Source: a virus. From it: a DNA stretch of 61,749 nt. The translations under genes were made by a program, and so were the position numbers. A model generated the notes under the pieces. It was not told where the DNA came from. It was given only the letters and a program-made list of their open reading frames with translations, and made no database searches. The stretch lies in the IMG/VR virus record IMGVR_UViG_3300049846_002543, positions 1 through 61,749 of that record. The stretch is one strand, 5' to 3'. Numbering within the stretch: position 1 is the first letter of the stretch; each line of letters opens with the position of its first letter. Positions 41,350-49,819 of this stretch are shown here, one piece after another.

Positions 41350-41601
41350 TCACCAGCTGCGGCACGCCCAATAGCGAGCTTTTAACTTACTCCCTGGGTT
41401 ATCGCAGTTATGTCGCGCTCTGAAATTGGCGCGTCTCTCTGGGATGTGTTTCTTAATTGTCATGTTCGGATCGCCAAAACGAACCAAACGAACCTGATCA
41501 CCTTCTTTCGCGGCCACGGCAAATTTCTTACCGCCGCCAGAATCACGACGAGGTTTGTTATACCCGTCAAACACTTCTCCGGCCATGCGAATCTTAGCCA
41601 T
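41350..41601 (-). CDS. Small basic conserved phage protein with IRMAG and Cys/His end
   Basis: 83 residues, Lys/Arg-rich. MAKIRMAGEVFDGYNKPRR starts it; VRLVRFGDPNMTIKK, FRARHNCDNPG and KARYWACRSW follow, a pattern widely seen in aquatic phages. His and two Cys (RHNC...YWAC) could bind metal. It overlaps the next gene by one base. Its role is unknown; DNA or particle association is inferred. Confidence 0.7.
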   Translation of the reverse strand: MAKIRMAGEVFDGYNKPRRDSGGGKKFAVAAKEGDQVRLVRFGDPNMTIKKHIPERRANFRARHNCDNPGSKLKARYWACRSW

Positions 41602-41819
41602 CAGTCTTTATTCTTTCTTTTAATATATTCGGAAGCACGACGACGAGCTTCTTTAGCTTTTTCAGTATTCGGTACTTGAGTATTTACTGGTTTATTACCC
41701 GCAGTAGCACGTTTCTTCTTTTCATCCGTAGCGCGACGCTCTTCTGCGCTCATAGAAGCCCACGCAGATTTGGGAAGATAGCGTTCTGTGCGACCTTTTT
41801 CCCGCGCTAAATCAGCCAT
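41601..41819 (-). CDS. Small basic conserved phage protein
   Basis: 72 residues, about 40% charged. KSAWASMSAEERRATDEKKK followed by PNTEKAKEARRRA matches a small protein that often neighbours the preceding type in aquatic phages. Probably helical and DNA-associated. Two-nucleotide spacing to the next gene upstream. Confidence 0.6.
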   Translation of the reverse strand: MADLAREKGRTERYLPKSAWASMSAEERRATDEKKKRATAGNKPVNTQVPNTEKAKEARRRASEYIKRKNKD

Positions 41820-41821
41820 AA

Positions 41822-42052
41822 CTAGGACTTTTTGCTTTTTTCGTATTCTTCACGAGTTTGCCAATCTTCCTTACCCCAACGGCTGAGCTTGTTTTCGCTT
41901 GATTTCTTACCCTCGTACCTTCCGCCTGCTTCCTTGTAGTACTTAACAGCAAGCTGCATAGCTCGCGCCGAATGACCTCCTAAACGTTTGCGTGCTTTAG
42001 CTTTAGCGGCGGCCCACTTCTTAGGGTCCCGCTTCTTCGCAACTTCAGCCAT
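41822..42052 (-). CDS. Small basic protein of the KWAAAKAKARKRLGG type
   Basis: 76 residues from ATG 42052 (MAEVAKKRDPKKWAAAKAKA); the longer frame to 42106 runs inside the upstream gene. The middle SARAMQLAVKYYKEAGGRYE and the end LSRWGKEDWQTREEY match DUF5872-like proteins with the pattern 'SAR..QL...YK..GG.Y..K...L..W..E.W.T'. Probably a DNA-binding virion or packaging protein. Confidence 0.65.
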   Translation of the reverse strand: MAEVAKKRDPKKWAAAKAKARKRLGGHSARAMQLAVKYYKEAGGRYEGKKSSENKLSRWGKEDWQTREEYEKSKKS

Positions 42053-42368
42053 TGGCCACGGGGGTTCCGTCCCCCGGCGAGACAGGAATACCGGTGCGTG
42101 GACCACGCTTGGCGGCGGCTTTGCGAAGCATCTCCGCTTTTATTTCTTCTGTGGGATCCTGAGTAGGAGAGAACTCATCTTCGTACGTACCGTAGGGACC
42201 GTACTGAGGAGGAATAGGTGCGTTAGGAGCTTCTTCACTCACTTGATTCTCGTATCCATCGCTTCGCATAGCCGCCCGTTGAGCGGTACGTTGACGACGT
42301 GACGCTAATTCCTGGGCATTAAATGCCTTCGTGAAAAAGTCGCCAGCTTCGAAAAACGGATCTGCCAT
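42045..42368 (-). CDS. Hypothetical protein
   Basis: 107 residues. Helical and basic N-terminus (FFTKAFNAQELASRRQRTAQ), acidic Pro/Tyr-rich middle, then an Arg/Lys-rich section (EEIKAEMLRKAAAKRGPRTG). The end overlaps the next gene by 8 nt. No family recognised. Confidence 0.55.
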   Translation of the reverse strand: MADPFFEAGDFFTKAFNAQELASRRQRTAQRAAMRSDGYENQVSEEAPNAPIPPQYGPYGTYEDEFSPTQDPTEEIKAEMLRKAAAKRGPRTGIPVSPGDGTPVANG

Positions 42369-42380
42369 GGTTATATTCTA

Positions 42381-42578
42381 TTACATACTGCCGATTTGTT
42401 GCGCCGCAAGAGCTTTGGCTAAAAGATCAGACTTAAGAGCCGACATAAAATCAGACGAAACTCCGCCTCTTTTTCGCAATGAACTAATAATGTCATCGGC
42501 ATCTAAACCGGTGCTTCGACGAAAACTCGAATCACCGCCGCCGAGTAAAGAGATCAGATTTGCGTAATCAGCGGCCAT
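42381..42578 (-). CDS. Small hypothetical protein
   Basis: 65 residues, helical with Gly/Ser turns (LLGGGDSSFRRSTG). The start overlaps the preceding stop by one base. No family recognised; part of the run of small genes between terminase and portal. Confidence 0.5.
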   Translation of the reverse strand: MAADYANLISLLGGGDSSFRRSTGLDADDIISSLRKRGGVSSDFMSALKSDLLAKALAAQQIGSM

Positions 42579-42862
42579 CAGTACAAGACAAAAACACCAG
42601 GAGCATTACCGCTGATAATAGCTGTACAAGAAATAGGGATAAGTTGGTTACCTTGCAGGTTCGTAGCCGAAGCTTGCTGGCCCGGTGCGTCTGTTAACTC
42701 AACCGTTAGGTATGACTTATTCGCGTTAGGGTCTTCTTCCAAAAAGATGGCTCGGCACGCAGGAAAGCGTTTTAAACCTGACGCAGGATTCCAGCCGAAG
42801 CCACTGGCATACGGCAAAGCCGAGGTCTGACCGTAAACCGAACCAAAAGCTCTGACGTCCAC
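42578..42862 (-). CDS. Small beta-rich virion-like protein
   Basis: 94 residues with beta-type composition (SYLTVELTDAPGQQ, LIPISCTAIISGNAPG) and no membrane segment or enzyme motif, resembling small phage structural subunits. Located between DUF3310 and other small genes. Confidence 0.55.
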   Translation of the reverse strand: MDVRAFGSVYGQTSALPYASGFGWNPASGLKRFPACRAIFLEEDPNANKSYLTVELTDAPGQQASATNLQGNQLIPISCTAIISGNAPGVFVLY

Positions 42863-42865
42863 TAC

Positions 42866-43093
42866 TTAATGATTCTCTTTGTTTGATTCTAACTCACCGA
42901 TCAAACACTGAAGGTACCAAGCCGCTTTTTTGAGGTCCTCCACGCCGTTTTTGAACTTGTATCGCCAAACATATTTAGCGATATTCCCGTGGCAGTAGTC
43001 TCTAAACCCTTCAGGACCTAACTGAGCCTTCAAAGCGTCGATGCACTCAATAACACCTGACGTATAGTGCGAAGGGTGATTGACGTTGTCCAT
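42866..43093 (-). CDS. DUF3310 protein (possible T7 gp1.7-like nucleotide kinase relative)
   Basis: 75 residues. The family signature is nearly complete: VNHPSHYTSGVIECIDALKA, GPEGFRDYCHGNIAKYVWRY and KNGVEDLKKAAWYL. In T7 the related gp1.7 phosphorylates dGMP and dTMP, so this protein may help in nucleotide supply with ThyX and dCMP deaminase. Lying between a glycosyltransferase-like gene and small virion genes is unusual for a metabolic gene. Confidence 0.9.
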   Translation of the reverse strand: MDNVNHPSHYTSGVIECIDALKAQLGPEGFRDYCHGNIAKYVWRYKFKNGVEDLKKAAWYLQCLIGELESNKENH

Positions 43094-43099
43094 AAAAAT

Positions 43100-43981
43100 T
43101 CAGATCTGAAGCATTGTATCGCAGGTTATAAGCTCTGTCTGCTTTTTAGCGAGTTCTGTCGAGTACTTAGTGTCGTCATGTGCTAATAAACAGCACGGAT
43201 GAGGCTTATAAACGCCATTTTCCTCAATAACCGGGATGCACCGCCGATGTTCGTGCCCCAAAGGGACGTTTTCGAACGCTAAACCCATGGAACTTCGATC
43301 AGCAAGGGGCCAATTTCGGAATCCGACAATTTCTACGCTCTTTGTTGGGTCCATACTGTCGCTTCTGACATATTTGACCGCGTCAAAACTATCCAAAATC
43401 ATCGCAGCGTAATAAGGACTTGCAATTTGGGCAAAAAACTTAATCTCTCGGTCAATTATGAGCAATTTCTTTACGTCGAAGCCTCGATCAGACCAAACGT
43501 TCGGTGTTCGCTTAGTCAAAAGATACCGGTAGTGATTATCAAACGGTATTTTTTGCCCTTTGAAGCTTTCGTAGCGAATAAACCCCGGTTCAAGCCCATG
43601 CTCGGCTAAGCGAGGCTTCCAGCGTAACCAATACTTAAAATGATCCCAAGTTATAAGCATGTCATTCTCCTGATATATGTAATAATCGTACTTGTAGTTC
43701 ATACAAGCTTGTACTAAGTCGTGTTTGTGCGCCCAGGTCAGTCCCCACCCGGCATACTCGGGACCGGCGATGACTATATTCAGCTCTAACAGGCCATTAA
43801 AAGGTCTTAAAAGCTGCGCTAGTTTATCAACGTCACTCTGAGCCTCATAATTCACGTATATAAACACAGAAACTTTAAGTTCAAACTCTGTGTAGAGCTT
43901 TAAAACCTTCAGTAGTTTCTCAACCCGAGCTAAAGGATCGTGAGCCGCGATAGCAACCCAGAGTGTTTTGTCAAAAACCAT
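43100..43981 (-). CDS. Glycosyltransferase-like protein
   Basis: 293 residues. A Rossmann-like N-terminus (LWVAIAAHDPL, KVSVFIYVNYEA) leads to YDYYIYQENDMLITW, where END occupies the position of the DxD metal site of GT-A enzymes, then FIRYES and later RNWPLADRSSMG. It resembles uncharacterised glycosyltransferases of cyanobacteria and phages. It overlaps neither neighbour but is 1 nt from terL, so they are co-transcribed. Its acceptor is unknown. Confidence 0.6.
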   Translation of the reverse strand: MVFDKTLWVAIAAHDPLARVEKLLKVLKLYTEFELKVSVFIYVNYEAQSDVDKLAQLLRPFNGLLELNIVIAGPEYAGWGLTWAHKHDLVQACMNYKYDYYIYQENDMLITWDHFKYWLRWKPRLAEHGLEPGFIRYESFKGQKIPFDNHYRYLLTKRTPNVWSDRGFDVKKLLIIDREIKFFAQIASPYYAAMILDSFDAVKYVRSDSMDPTKSVEIVGFRNWPLADRSSMGLAFENVPLGHEHRRCIPVIEENGVYKPHPCCLLAHDDTKYSTELAKKQTELITCDTMLQI

Positions 43982-43982
43982 G

Positions 43983-45506
43983 TCAATACTCGACCGAAAA
44001 ACTACCTCGCCGCTGAAGAAAAGTTATTAACCAAGTGTATGCGTCCAACAAGTCATCATGCGCGGTGGCGCCTACGTTAATCAGCTGGTCGAACAACGCA
44101 TCGAACTTGCGATATTTGTTAAAAATCACTTTTTGATTTTCTAAAAGACCCAAGGTGCCTCGGAAACGAGCGATTTTGTCGCCTCTAAACCCTTTAACTT
44201 CGTGGATATGCAGATTACTTAGTCCCCTTTCGTTCAAAAGAACGCGTCTCAGGTCCGCAGCGAGGCTTGCTTGGTATGCCACGGATTCAACAACGAGCGT
44301 CACCGTGGAATATGTCGGCTGGTACTCCCCGTTGTACTTAGTCAAAATGCCCCACTCAAGCAACATATCACACAGCAGATCTATCTTTTCAAGATTTCCT
44401 ATAGAACGACACTGATGTGCGTCTACGATATAGTACTTATCCTTTAAGCGGCCTCCAAGAACAAACGCCGTGTAGTCAGACGTCTCGTTTTTACTGGCTG
44501 AAAGGTCAATTCCGAGCGCCAGGCTGTCGAATTCGGTCGCCACGTCCCCTTTGATCAGAAGATCCGGGGAAACAACCAGATCGCTCGTAGCTACAGGCTG
44601 CTGTTGGTACTGGAAACAGAATGCGACGGGATCAAGTTCTTTCTGTTGTAATAAATAATCGACAGACCACTGAGTCTGCCAGTAACTTTTAGGCTGACCT
44701 TTGTCGTCATATGTCAGCGCTTCCTGCATAACCTGCTTCCACCCTTTTTCGGGCACAAACATCGTTTTGTGAATATCCAACGGATGGAATCGAGTGCCCA
44801 GACAGATAGATCTACCGCCTTCAAACACAATGGGAGCGATAACGCTACTCCAGTTATTATTCATCTCCTCCCGAATCGTCGGGTTTTTGATGTCAGCCGA
44901 GCTTTTTATAGGGTCATCGATCAGCACTAGGTGAGCACGTTTAGACGTGATGCTACCTCGTAGACCTGCAGCTCTTAGAGTAAATTCTTCATCGCCTAAG
45001 CGAGGGATATTCGCGTAATCATAATCAATAGACCAGCCGATATCGGATTGCATCCCGGGCTTAAGTCGGCACGTCGGGAAGATCTTGCGGAATTCTGAAG
45101 AGTCGACGATTTGCCGAATAATCCTGGATTTCGGAATTGCGGTAGCGATGTTGTAACTAACGTAAATAATCTGCAGCGGTCTCTTGGCGGCTGTATGCCG
45201 ACCGATGCACCACGCGGTGAACATGTTGAGCACCGTAGATTTAGCTGAACCTCGTGGCGCCAAAATATCAAGATTAGGCCCGGCTATGTCCAAAAGATAC
45301 TTATTACTCTCATTAGTTACCAAGTGCTCATGCCATTCGAGCATGTGCGGTGCAGGAGGTTTGTCTAAAAGAGTACAGAAAGTGTGAAAGTCATTAGCTG
45401 CTTTGGTATAAATAGTTTCTATTGCACTATTATCGCCCGCTTCGACTGCCTTTAAAGCCCGTAGTTGAGCTCCACGGCGATACGCAAAAGTCTCTCTACT
45501 CGGCAT
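43983..45506 (-). CDS. terL: Terminase large subunit
   Basis: 507 residues with both activities visible. ATPase: APRGSAKST (Walker A-like, 83-91), LVLIDD (Walker B, 193-198), and the coupling motif near SICLGTRF. RNase H-fold nuclease: ALGIDLSASKNETSDY (first Asp 334), VVESVAYQ (Glu about 410) and HDDLLDAYTW (last Asp about 488). It drives DNA into proheads and cuts concatemers. The small subunit is not certain; 47815-48345 is a candidate. A divergent glycosyltransferase gene starts 54 nt upstream. Confidence 0.93.
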   Translation of the reverse strand: MPSRETFAYRRGAQLRALKAVEAGDNSAIETIYTKAANDFHTFCTLLDKPPAPHMLEWHEHLVTNESNKYLLDIAGPNLDILAPRGSAKSTVLNMFTAWCIGRHTAAKRPLQIIYVSYNIATAIPKSRIIRQIVDSSEFRKIFPTCRLKPGMQSDIGWSIDYDYANIPRLGDEEFTLRAAGLRGSITSKRAHLVLIDDPIKSSADIKNPTIREEMNNNWSSVIAPIVFEGGRSICLGTRFHPLDIHKTMFVPEKGWKQVMQEALTYDDKGQPKSYWQTQWSVDYLLQQKELDPVAFCFQYQQQPVATSDLVVSPDLLIKGDVATEFDSLALGIDLSASKNETSDYTAFVLGGRLKDKYYIVDAHQCRSIGNLEKIDLLCDMLLEWGILTKYNGEYQPTYSTVTLVVESVAYQASLAADLRRVLLNERGLSNLHIHEVKGFRGDKIARFRGTLGLLENQKVIFNKYRKFDALFDQLINVGATAHDDLLDAYTWLITFLQRRGSFSVEY

Positions 45507-45560
45507 GTTGATAAACTGACAGCGCTGTTATAGTGATTGTACTCGATTCGTCGCGTTTGC

Positions 45561-46733
45561 ATGTCGAAAATCCTTTGGTATGGTGATGCTTGTAGTAATA
45601 CAGGCTTTGCGAGAGTAACACACAGCGTACTGGACGTTCTTAAAAACGAACACGAAATTGTGGTGATGGGGATCAACCACACGGGCGATCCTCACGACAA
45701 ACCATATAAGGTATATCCGGCTTGTCCTGCGGGTTCAGGTGATCGGTTCGGAATCGGCAGAATTCCAGAAATTATTGACAGGGAAAAACCAGACGTCGTG
45801 ATCTGCCTTAACGACATTTGGGTCGTTAATCAATTCTGGGAACGCTGTCAGTTTTTGAAAGATCAGATCGGCTTTAAGTTCATCGCTTATTTCCCGGTGG
45901 ATAGCGAAAGCTATTTTCCAGATATGCTCCGGCATGTAAAGCACTGGGATTTAGCAATAACTTTTACCGTACCCTCTGCTGAACGCATCATGAAATATGG
46001 GGCCAATGCCCCCCGACTTGCTGTTCTTCCCCACGGTGTCGATACCGGCCGCTTCTATCCGATCGACAAAGCTGAAGCCCGCAAACGAATCGGAATCCCC
46101 GAAGATAAATTCGTGGTTCTCAACGCGAACAGAAACCAGCCTCGTAAACGCATCGATTTAACGATCAAAACCTTTGCCGAGTTTGCAGTAAACAAACCTG
46201 ACACCATGCTGTACCTACACATGGGTACCAAAGACATGGGTTGGGACATCCTGCCGCTCTTTAAACACGAGATGCAGCGCCGTGGCCTAGACGACGCCAA
46301 TCGCCTGATTCTGACTTCGGCGAATATCAACTACCTGAGCGCACCTCCGGACGAACTGCTAAATACGATTTATAACGCCTGTGATGTCGGTATCAATACA
46401 TCCGACGGGGAAGGCTGGGGTCTCGTCAGCTTCGAACACGCAAGCTGCCAGAAACCTCAAGTGGTCCCCAAACACACCGCGTGTCAGGACATCTGGGAAG
46501 GTGCAGCCGAACTTATCCCCATTTCCACATGGGTTGTGGATAAAGACTTAGGAGTTGAGCGAGGCCTCATCGACATAACGCAAGCTGCTCGCATTTTGGA
46601 CGATTTATATTTTGCTGCGGATGTCTACAACGAAGTTGCCGAAGCGTGTTACGCCGTTACACAAAAGCCCGAATATCGCTGGGAATCGATAGCCGCAGGC
46701 TTCAGCGCAGCCATTAAGGATCTGGGAGTTTGA
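45561..46733 (+). CDS. GT4-type (GT-B fold) glycosyltransferase
   Basis: 390 residues from ATG 45561; a longer frame to 45537 has a weaker start. N-terminal half: ILWYGDACSNTGFARVTHSV typical of the acceptor-binding loop; hinge LPHGVDTGRFYP; C-terminal donor domain: VVLNANRNQPRKRIDL, then NACDVGINTSDGEGWGLVSFEHASCQ, which contains the Glu-x7-Glu-like loop that binds the nucleotide sugar. It is divergent from terL and coupled to a GH130-like gene, so the two probably act on the same glycan. Confidence 0.9.
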   Translation: MSKILWYGDACSNTGFARVTHSVLDVLKNEHEIVVMGINHTGDPHDKPYKVYPACPAGSGDRFGIGRIPEIIDREKPDVVICLNDIWVVNQFWERCQFLKDQIGFKFIAYFPVDSESYFPDMLRHVKHWDLAITFTVPSAERIMKYGANAPRLAVLPHGVDTGRFYPIDKAEARKRIGIPEDKFVVLNANRNQPRKRIDLTIKTFAEFAVNKPDTMLYLHMGTKDMGWDILPLFKHEMQRRGLDDANRLILTSANINYLSAPPDELLNTIYNACDVGINTSDGEGWGLVSFEHASCQKPQVVPKHTACQDIWEGAAELIPISTWVVDKDLGVERGLIDITQAARILDDLYFAADVYNEVAEACYAVTQKPEYRWESIAAGFSAAIKDLGV

Positions 46734-46735
46734 TC

Positions 46736-47818
46736 ATGCAATCACAAACTCGTTATTATCACCTCTACAGTGACGTAATTCATCCGACAAAATCAACGGA
46801 TGACGGAGTTCCGACTGTTTACGAACAAGCTGAAAGCCTGGGAGGTAAATTCACCAGAATCGTAAAAGGGCTTCCAAAAGACCACGTCGCTAACTTCAAC
46901 CCCTCGATCGTCCGCTTCAACGGATCGCTTTACATCGCGTGGCGATCTCAGCCTGAGGCATTCGGCTTCCGATATGACAACAAGTATTTTTATTTGAACG
47001 GGCAACCTAACGAGATTTACTTTGGGATGCTCGGATCAGATGACGCCTCGGTCATAGGCACTAAGAAACTTCGTCCCAAAAAACATCGTCTTAGTTACGA
47101 GGACCCGCGTCTTTTTATCGGACCTGACGACAATCTGTATGTACAGTTCGTAGCTTCGACTTACGCCAGTAAGTTCGATTCGAACCCAAATAAGTTGTTC
47201 TCGCAGCCTAAAGTCATCGTCTGCTGGATCAATGACAAATTCGACGCAGTCAGTGCAGCCATCCCTCCGATTGGAAAAAATCGAGTCGTGGGCGCACCTG
47301 AAAAAAACTGGGCGTTCTTTAGTGCGAACAACGAACTGAATTGCCTCTACTCAACACGACCTCTAGTTGTCGAGCGAGAATCGGGCACACCCATCGAACT
47401 CGACACAAAGGCTTTAGATAAAGCGGCACAAGGTTGCCCAACTTTTAATTCCACGGCGCCTATCGACCTCGGCTATTGCTACTTAGTGTTTTATCACTGG
47501 AAGCACATGACGTGCACTCCAGACGGTAAGCCCTATCTGATTTACCACGTCGGGGCTTATCTAGTAAACAAAGACTTCACTCAGCTGACCTATATGACCG
47601 AGGAGCCCTTGTTTACGGGTTCCTTGAACGACAGAGTCATCGAGTGGACAGACACTTTCGGCAATCCGGTGTCTAATCAGCCGGCAGTGATCTTACCGTT
47701 CGGAGCCTTTATGGAAGGTGACGAGCTTGTGATGTCCTTGGGAGTCAACGACGCTTTTATGGGTATCTTTAGGACTAAGTTAGAAAATATTATGCGCCGG
47801 ATGAGAAAAGTCGATTAA
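46736..47818 (+). CDS. GH130-like five-bladed beta-propeller protein
   Basis: 360 residues from ATG 46736 (TTG at 46730 is possible). NPSIVRFNGSLYIAWRSQPE, then YEDPRLFIGPDDNLYVQF, EKNWAFFSANNELNCLYS and later YHWKHMTCTPDGK follow the blade-by-blade spacing of GH130 mannoside phosphorylases/mannosidases, including the Arg of 'WRSQ' and Asp of 'EDPR'. The enzyme would cut or rearrange mannosides. Whether the catalytic Asp is kept cannot be told by eye. Its end overlaps the converging gene by 4 nt. Confidence 0.65.
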   Translation: MQSQTRYYHLYSDVIHPTKSTDDGVPTVYEQAESLGGKFTRIVKGLPKDHVANFNPSIVRFNGSLYIAWRSQPEAFGFRYDNKYFYLNGQPNEIYFGMLGSDDASVIGTKKLRPKKHRLSYEDPRLFIGPDDNLYVQFVASTYASKFDSNPNKLFSQPKVIVCWINDKFDAVSAAIPPIGKNRVVGAPEKNWAFFSANNELNCLYSTRPLVVERESGTPIELDTKALDKAAQGCPTFNSTAPIDLGYCYLVFYHWKHMTCTPDGKPYLIYHVGAYLVNKDFTQLTYMTEEPLFTGSLNDRVIEWTDTFGNPVSNQPAVILPFGAFMEGDELVMSLGVNDAFMGIFRTKLENIMRRMRKVD

Positions 47819-48345
47819 GCTCGTTCTTCGTTTTCAATCGTAGTCCAGACCAAGACGGCAGCCTCGTCGACTAATTGTTGAAGACCAGACTGTCCGTCAA
47901 GGGTGTTTATCAGCTCGCGGATGGTGCGGTCGGCGCCAGCGAGAATTAGACCCCTGCGATCTAAGCCATCTGAAATAGCGCGTACAGCTTGAATATGGCT
48001 GCGAAGTTCCTTCTGAACCGCAGAAATCTTTGTCGCGGCTGAGGCAGGGTCAAGCATCTGATTTTGTACCATGTCCCGTACATTTCGGATGTCAATTTGT
48101 AAGTCATCAATCTCACGAAGTAATACTTTGCGCAGATCTTCTTTTGGAAACTTCTCCTGGATCCACGCGGTCAAATCTGCGATGCTGCCTGTGTAACCAG
48201 GGCGCAAGAACCTGGCGTATAGGTAGGCTTCGATGTCGCTAGTAGTATTTTTAGCGTAGTGAATAAACGCATCTTTGTTCGATGCGTCAAGTGAAGCTAA
48301 CCACGAGGCAACCGTGGTTGAATCACCTATTGCAGATTTGATCAT
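47815..48345 (-). CDS. Hypothetical helical protein (possible terminase small subunit)
   Basis: 176 residues, alpha-helical throughout. AYLYARFLRPGYTGSIADLT and IQEKFPKEDLRKVLLREI could form an HTH-like head, followed by a coiled-coil region (DLQIDIRNVRDMVQNQM, SAVQKELRSHIQAVRA). The size and the sequence of helices suit small terminase subunits, but it is 2.3 kb from terL with two plus-strand genes between, so the call is tentative. Confidence 0.4.
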   Translation of the reverse strand: MIKSAIGDSTTVASWLASLDASNKDAFIHYAKNTTSDIEAYLYARFLRPGYTGSIADLTAWIQEKFPKEDLRKVLLREIDDLQIDIRNVRDMVQNQMLDPASAATKISAVQKELRSHIQAVRAISDGLDRRGLILAGADRTIRELINTLDGQSGLQQLVDEAAVLVWTTIENEERA

Positions 48346-49031
48346 GCGAAACCGCCAGCACCAAGGGCAGCACCGCGAGCTTCACGACGCATTGCCAATT
48401 CTTTTTCGCCTTGGCCTTTGAGAAGTGCCAAGTTCTTCCCGATATCTAGGTTGGCTTTTGTCTGAGCGAGAACCTGCGCGTTACGAGTATTCGCAGCGCT
48501 AGTGCCCACGTCGGTAATGCCTTTAGCCAGATTGGTGTACTGAAGACCTAAGACGTCAGCGCCTTTCTTAGCCAGATCAGCCTGAGTCTCACCGCCCAGA
48601 AGTTCCAGAGCGGTACGCCCTTTGGCCGCCATTTCCTGCTGACCGATTGCTGCCCCAGCTAACTGAGAAGCAATGCCGGTCTGAAGACCAGCCATTTGAG
48701 ACTCTTTAGACCGAGCCCCCGTAAACATGTCGTAAATAGACTGACCGATCAGATTAGTCTGCGCAGCTTCGGCACCTAAATAAGGGGCCATATTCGCCAT
48801 AAGCTCCTGCCCTGCGTAGGTCAGGCGGGTATTGATCGGGGCTAGTTGAGCATAAAGAGAACTGTAATCAGCGGGTTGCGAAGAACCGCCGCCGAAAATG
48901 CTGCCGAATGCAGAACCAAGTCCGCCGGCCAGCATTCCAATGCCGCCTAAAGTAGCTCCTAATCCGCCTGCGGCAGCTCCGCCTGCAGCGCCTGCATTAA
49001 TCGCCCCGAGGGCTAACGGTGCCATTGCCAT
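48342..49031 (-). CDS. Gly/Ala-rich virion protein with N-terminal membrane segment (ejection protein candidate)
   Basis: 229 residues. Residues 5-50 are almost all Gly/Ala/Leu (GAAGGAAAGGLGATLGGIGM), able to span a membrane with glycine-zipper spacing; the rest is amphipathic helices (AQVLAQTKANLDIGKNLALL). Such proteins are often ejected with the genome to form part of a trans-envelope channel. It overlaps the next gene (ATGA) and begins a run of similar genes to 51267. Confidence 0.6.
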   Translation of the reverse strand: MAMAPLALGAINAGAAGGAAAGGLGATLGGIGMLAGGLGSAFGSIFGGGSSQPADYSSLYAQLAPINTRLTYAGQELMANMAPYLGAEAAQTNLIGQSIYDMFTGARSKESQMAGLQTGIASQLAGAAIGQQEMAAKGRTALELLGGETQADLAKKGADVLGLQYTNLAKGITDVGTSAANTRNAQVLAQTKANLDIGKNLALLKGQGEKELAMRREARGAALGAGGFA

Positions 49032-49035
49032 GAGA

Positions 49036-49818
49036 TCAGCCCTTCCTTACACCAATGTTACTAAAAGGCTGCATTGCAGCCGAAAGCGTAGAACTTAATG
49101 CAGAAGCATTAGGCGGTGCGAACGCTGCAACAGTAGCCGCACCAAGTCCGGCAGCCATAGCAGCATTAGCGTTATACATTGCTATCTGCCGCTCTTTCCA
49201 CGCATCGATGTTGGCCTTTTCGATATCGCGTGCGTACCGAGCACGCTCACCTTGGCGAGTCAGCTCAGAAGTCAGAAGTTGAGACTTCAGAAGATTCTGA
49301 AGCCGCATATCCTCGACTTGACGAAGACGCTCGGGATCGCCAAGCTGCTTCAAGTAATCAAAAAGATCCTTAACAGTCTCGTCTTGCTGTTGAGGAATCG
49401 TAGTTTCAGAATACGGAGTCGTGGTAGGAGGCAACGTAGTCGAAGGAGGCGGCGGAAGAGTAGGTGCCGGAGGTGCTTCTCCGGGGGTTAAAGTTCCGGA
49501 CTCAGGTGTAGCCGCACCAGCAGTTTGTTGAGGGGGCTTAGCTGCAGGGCGTCCTTTATCTGGGTCAAAGCCCTCCATGTAAGAGGCTTTGGCGTAGATA
49601 TCTGCCGGTGTTTTGGAACCGGTCATCCGCTCGAAAGCTTGCGGATCTTGAACCATGCGCCCGAAACTTTCGGGACTCTGCCAACCCATCGCAGGGCCTG
49701 CCCAAAGAACGGGTTTGCCGTTCAGAATTGCCAGTTCGCCCCCGCCACGCAGCCAACCTGCCGGATCAAGCAGAGCTGTAGCGTATTCAAAAGGGCCGCG
49801 AGCGTTGATGTTCGTCAT
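49036..49818 (-). CDS. Virion protein with Pro/Thr linker and coiled coil
   Basis: 260 residues. N-terminal domain (about 1-85) with GWQSPESFGRM and YAKASYMEGF; a long Pro/Thr linker (APPAPTLPPPPSTTLPPTTT); a charged helix (DPERLRQVEDMRLQNLL) and an Ala-rich hydrophobic end. The layout suits a rod or internal virion protein. No family recognised. Confidence 0.55.
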   Translation of the reverse strand: MTNINARGPFEYATALLDPAGWLRGGGELAILNGKPVLWAGPAMGWQSPESFGRMVQDPQAFERMTGSKTPADIYAKASYMEGFDPDKGRPAAKPPQQTAGAATPESGTLTPGEAPPAPTLPPPPSTTLPPTTTPYSETTIPQQQDETVKDLFDYLKQLGDPERLRQVEDMRLQNLLKSQLLTSELTRQGERARYARDIEKANIDAWKERQIAMYNANAAMAAGLGAATVAAFAPPNASALSSTLSAAMQPFSNIGVRKG

Positions 49819-49819
49819 G

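Noticed and set aside
47815-48345. Definite terminase small subunit
   Set aside because: Size and helices fit, but distance and strand context relative to terL are not typical and no HTH is certain; left as a possibility only.
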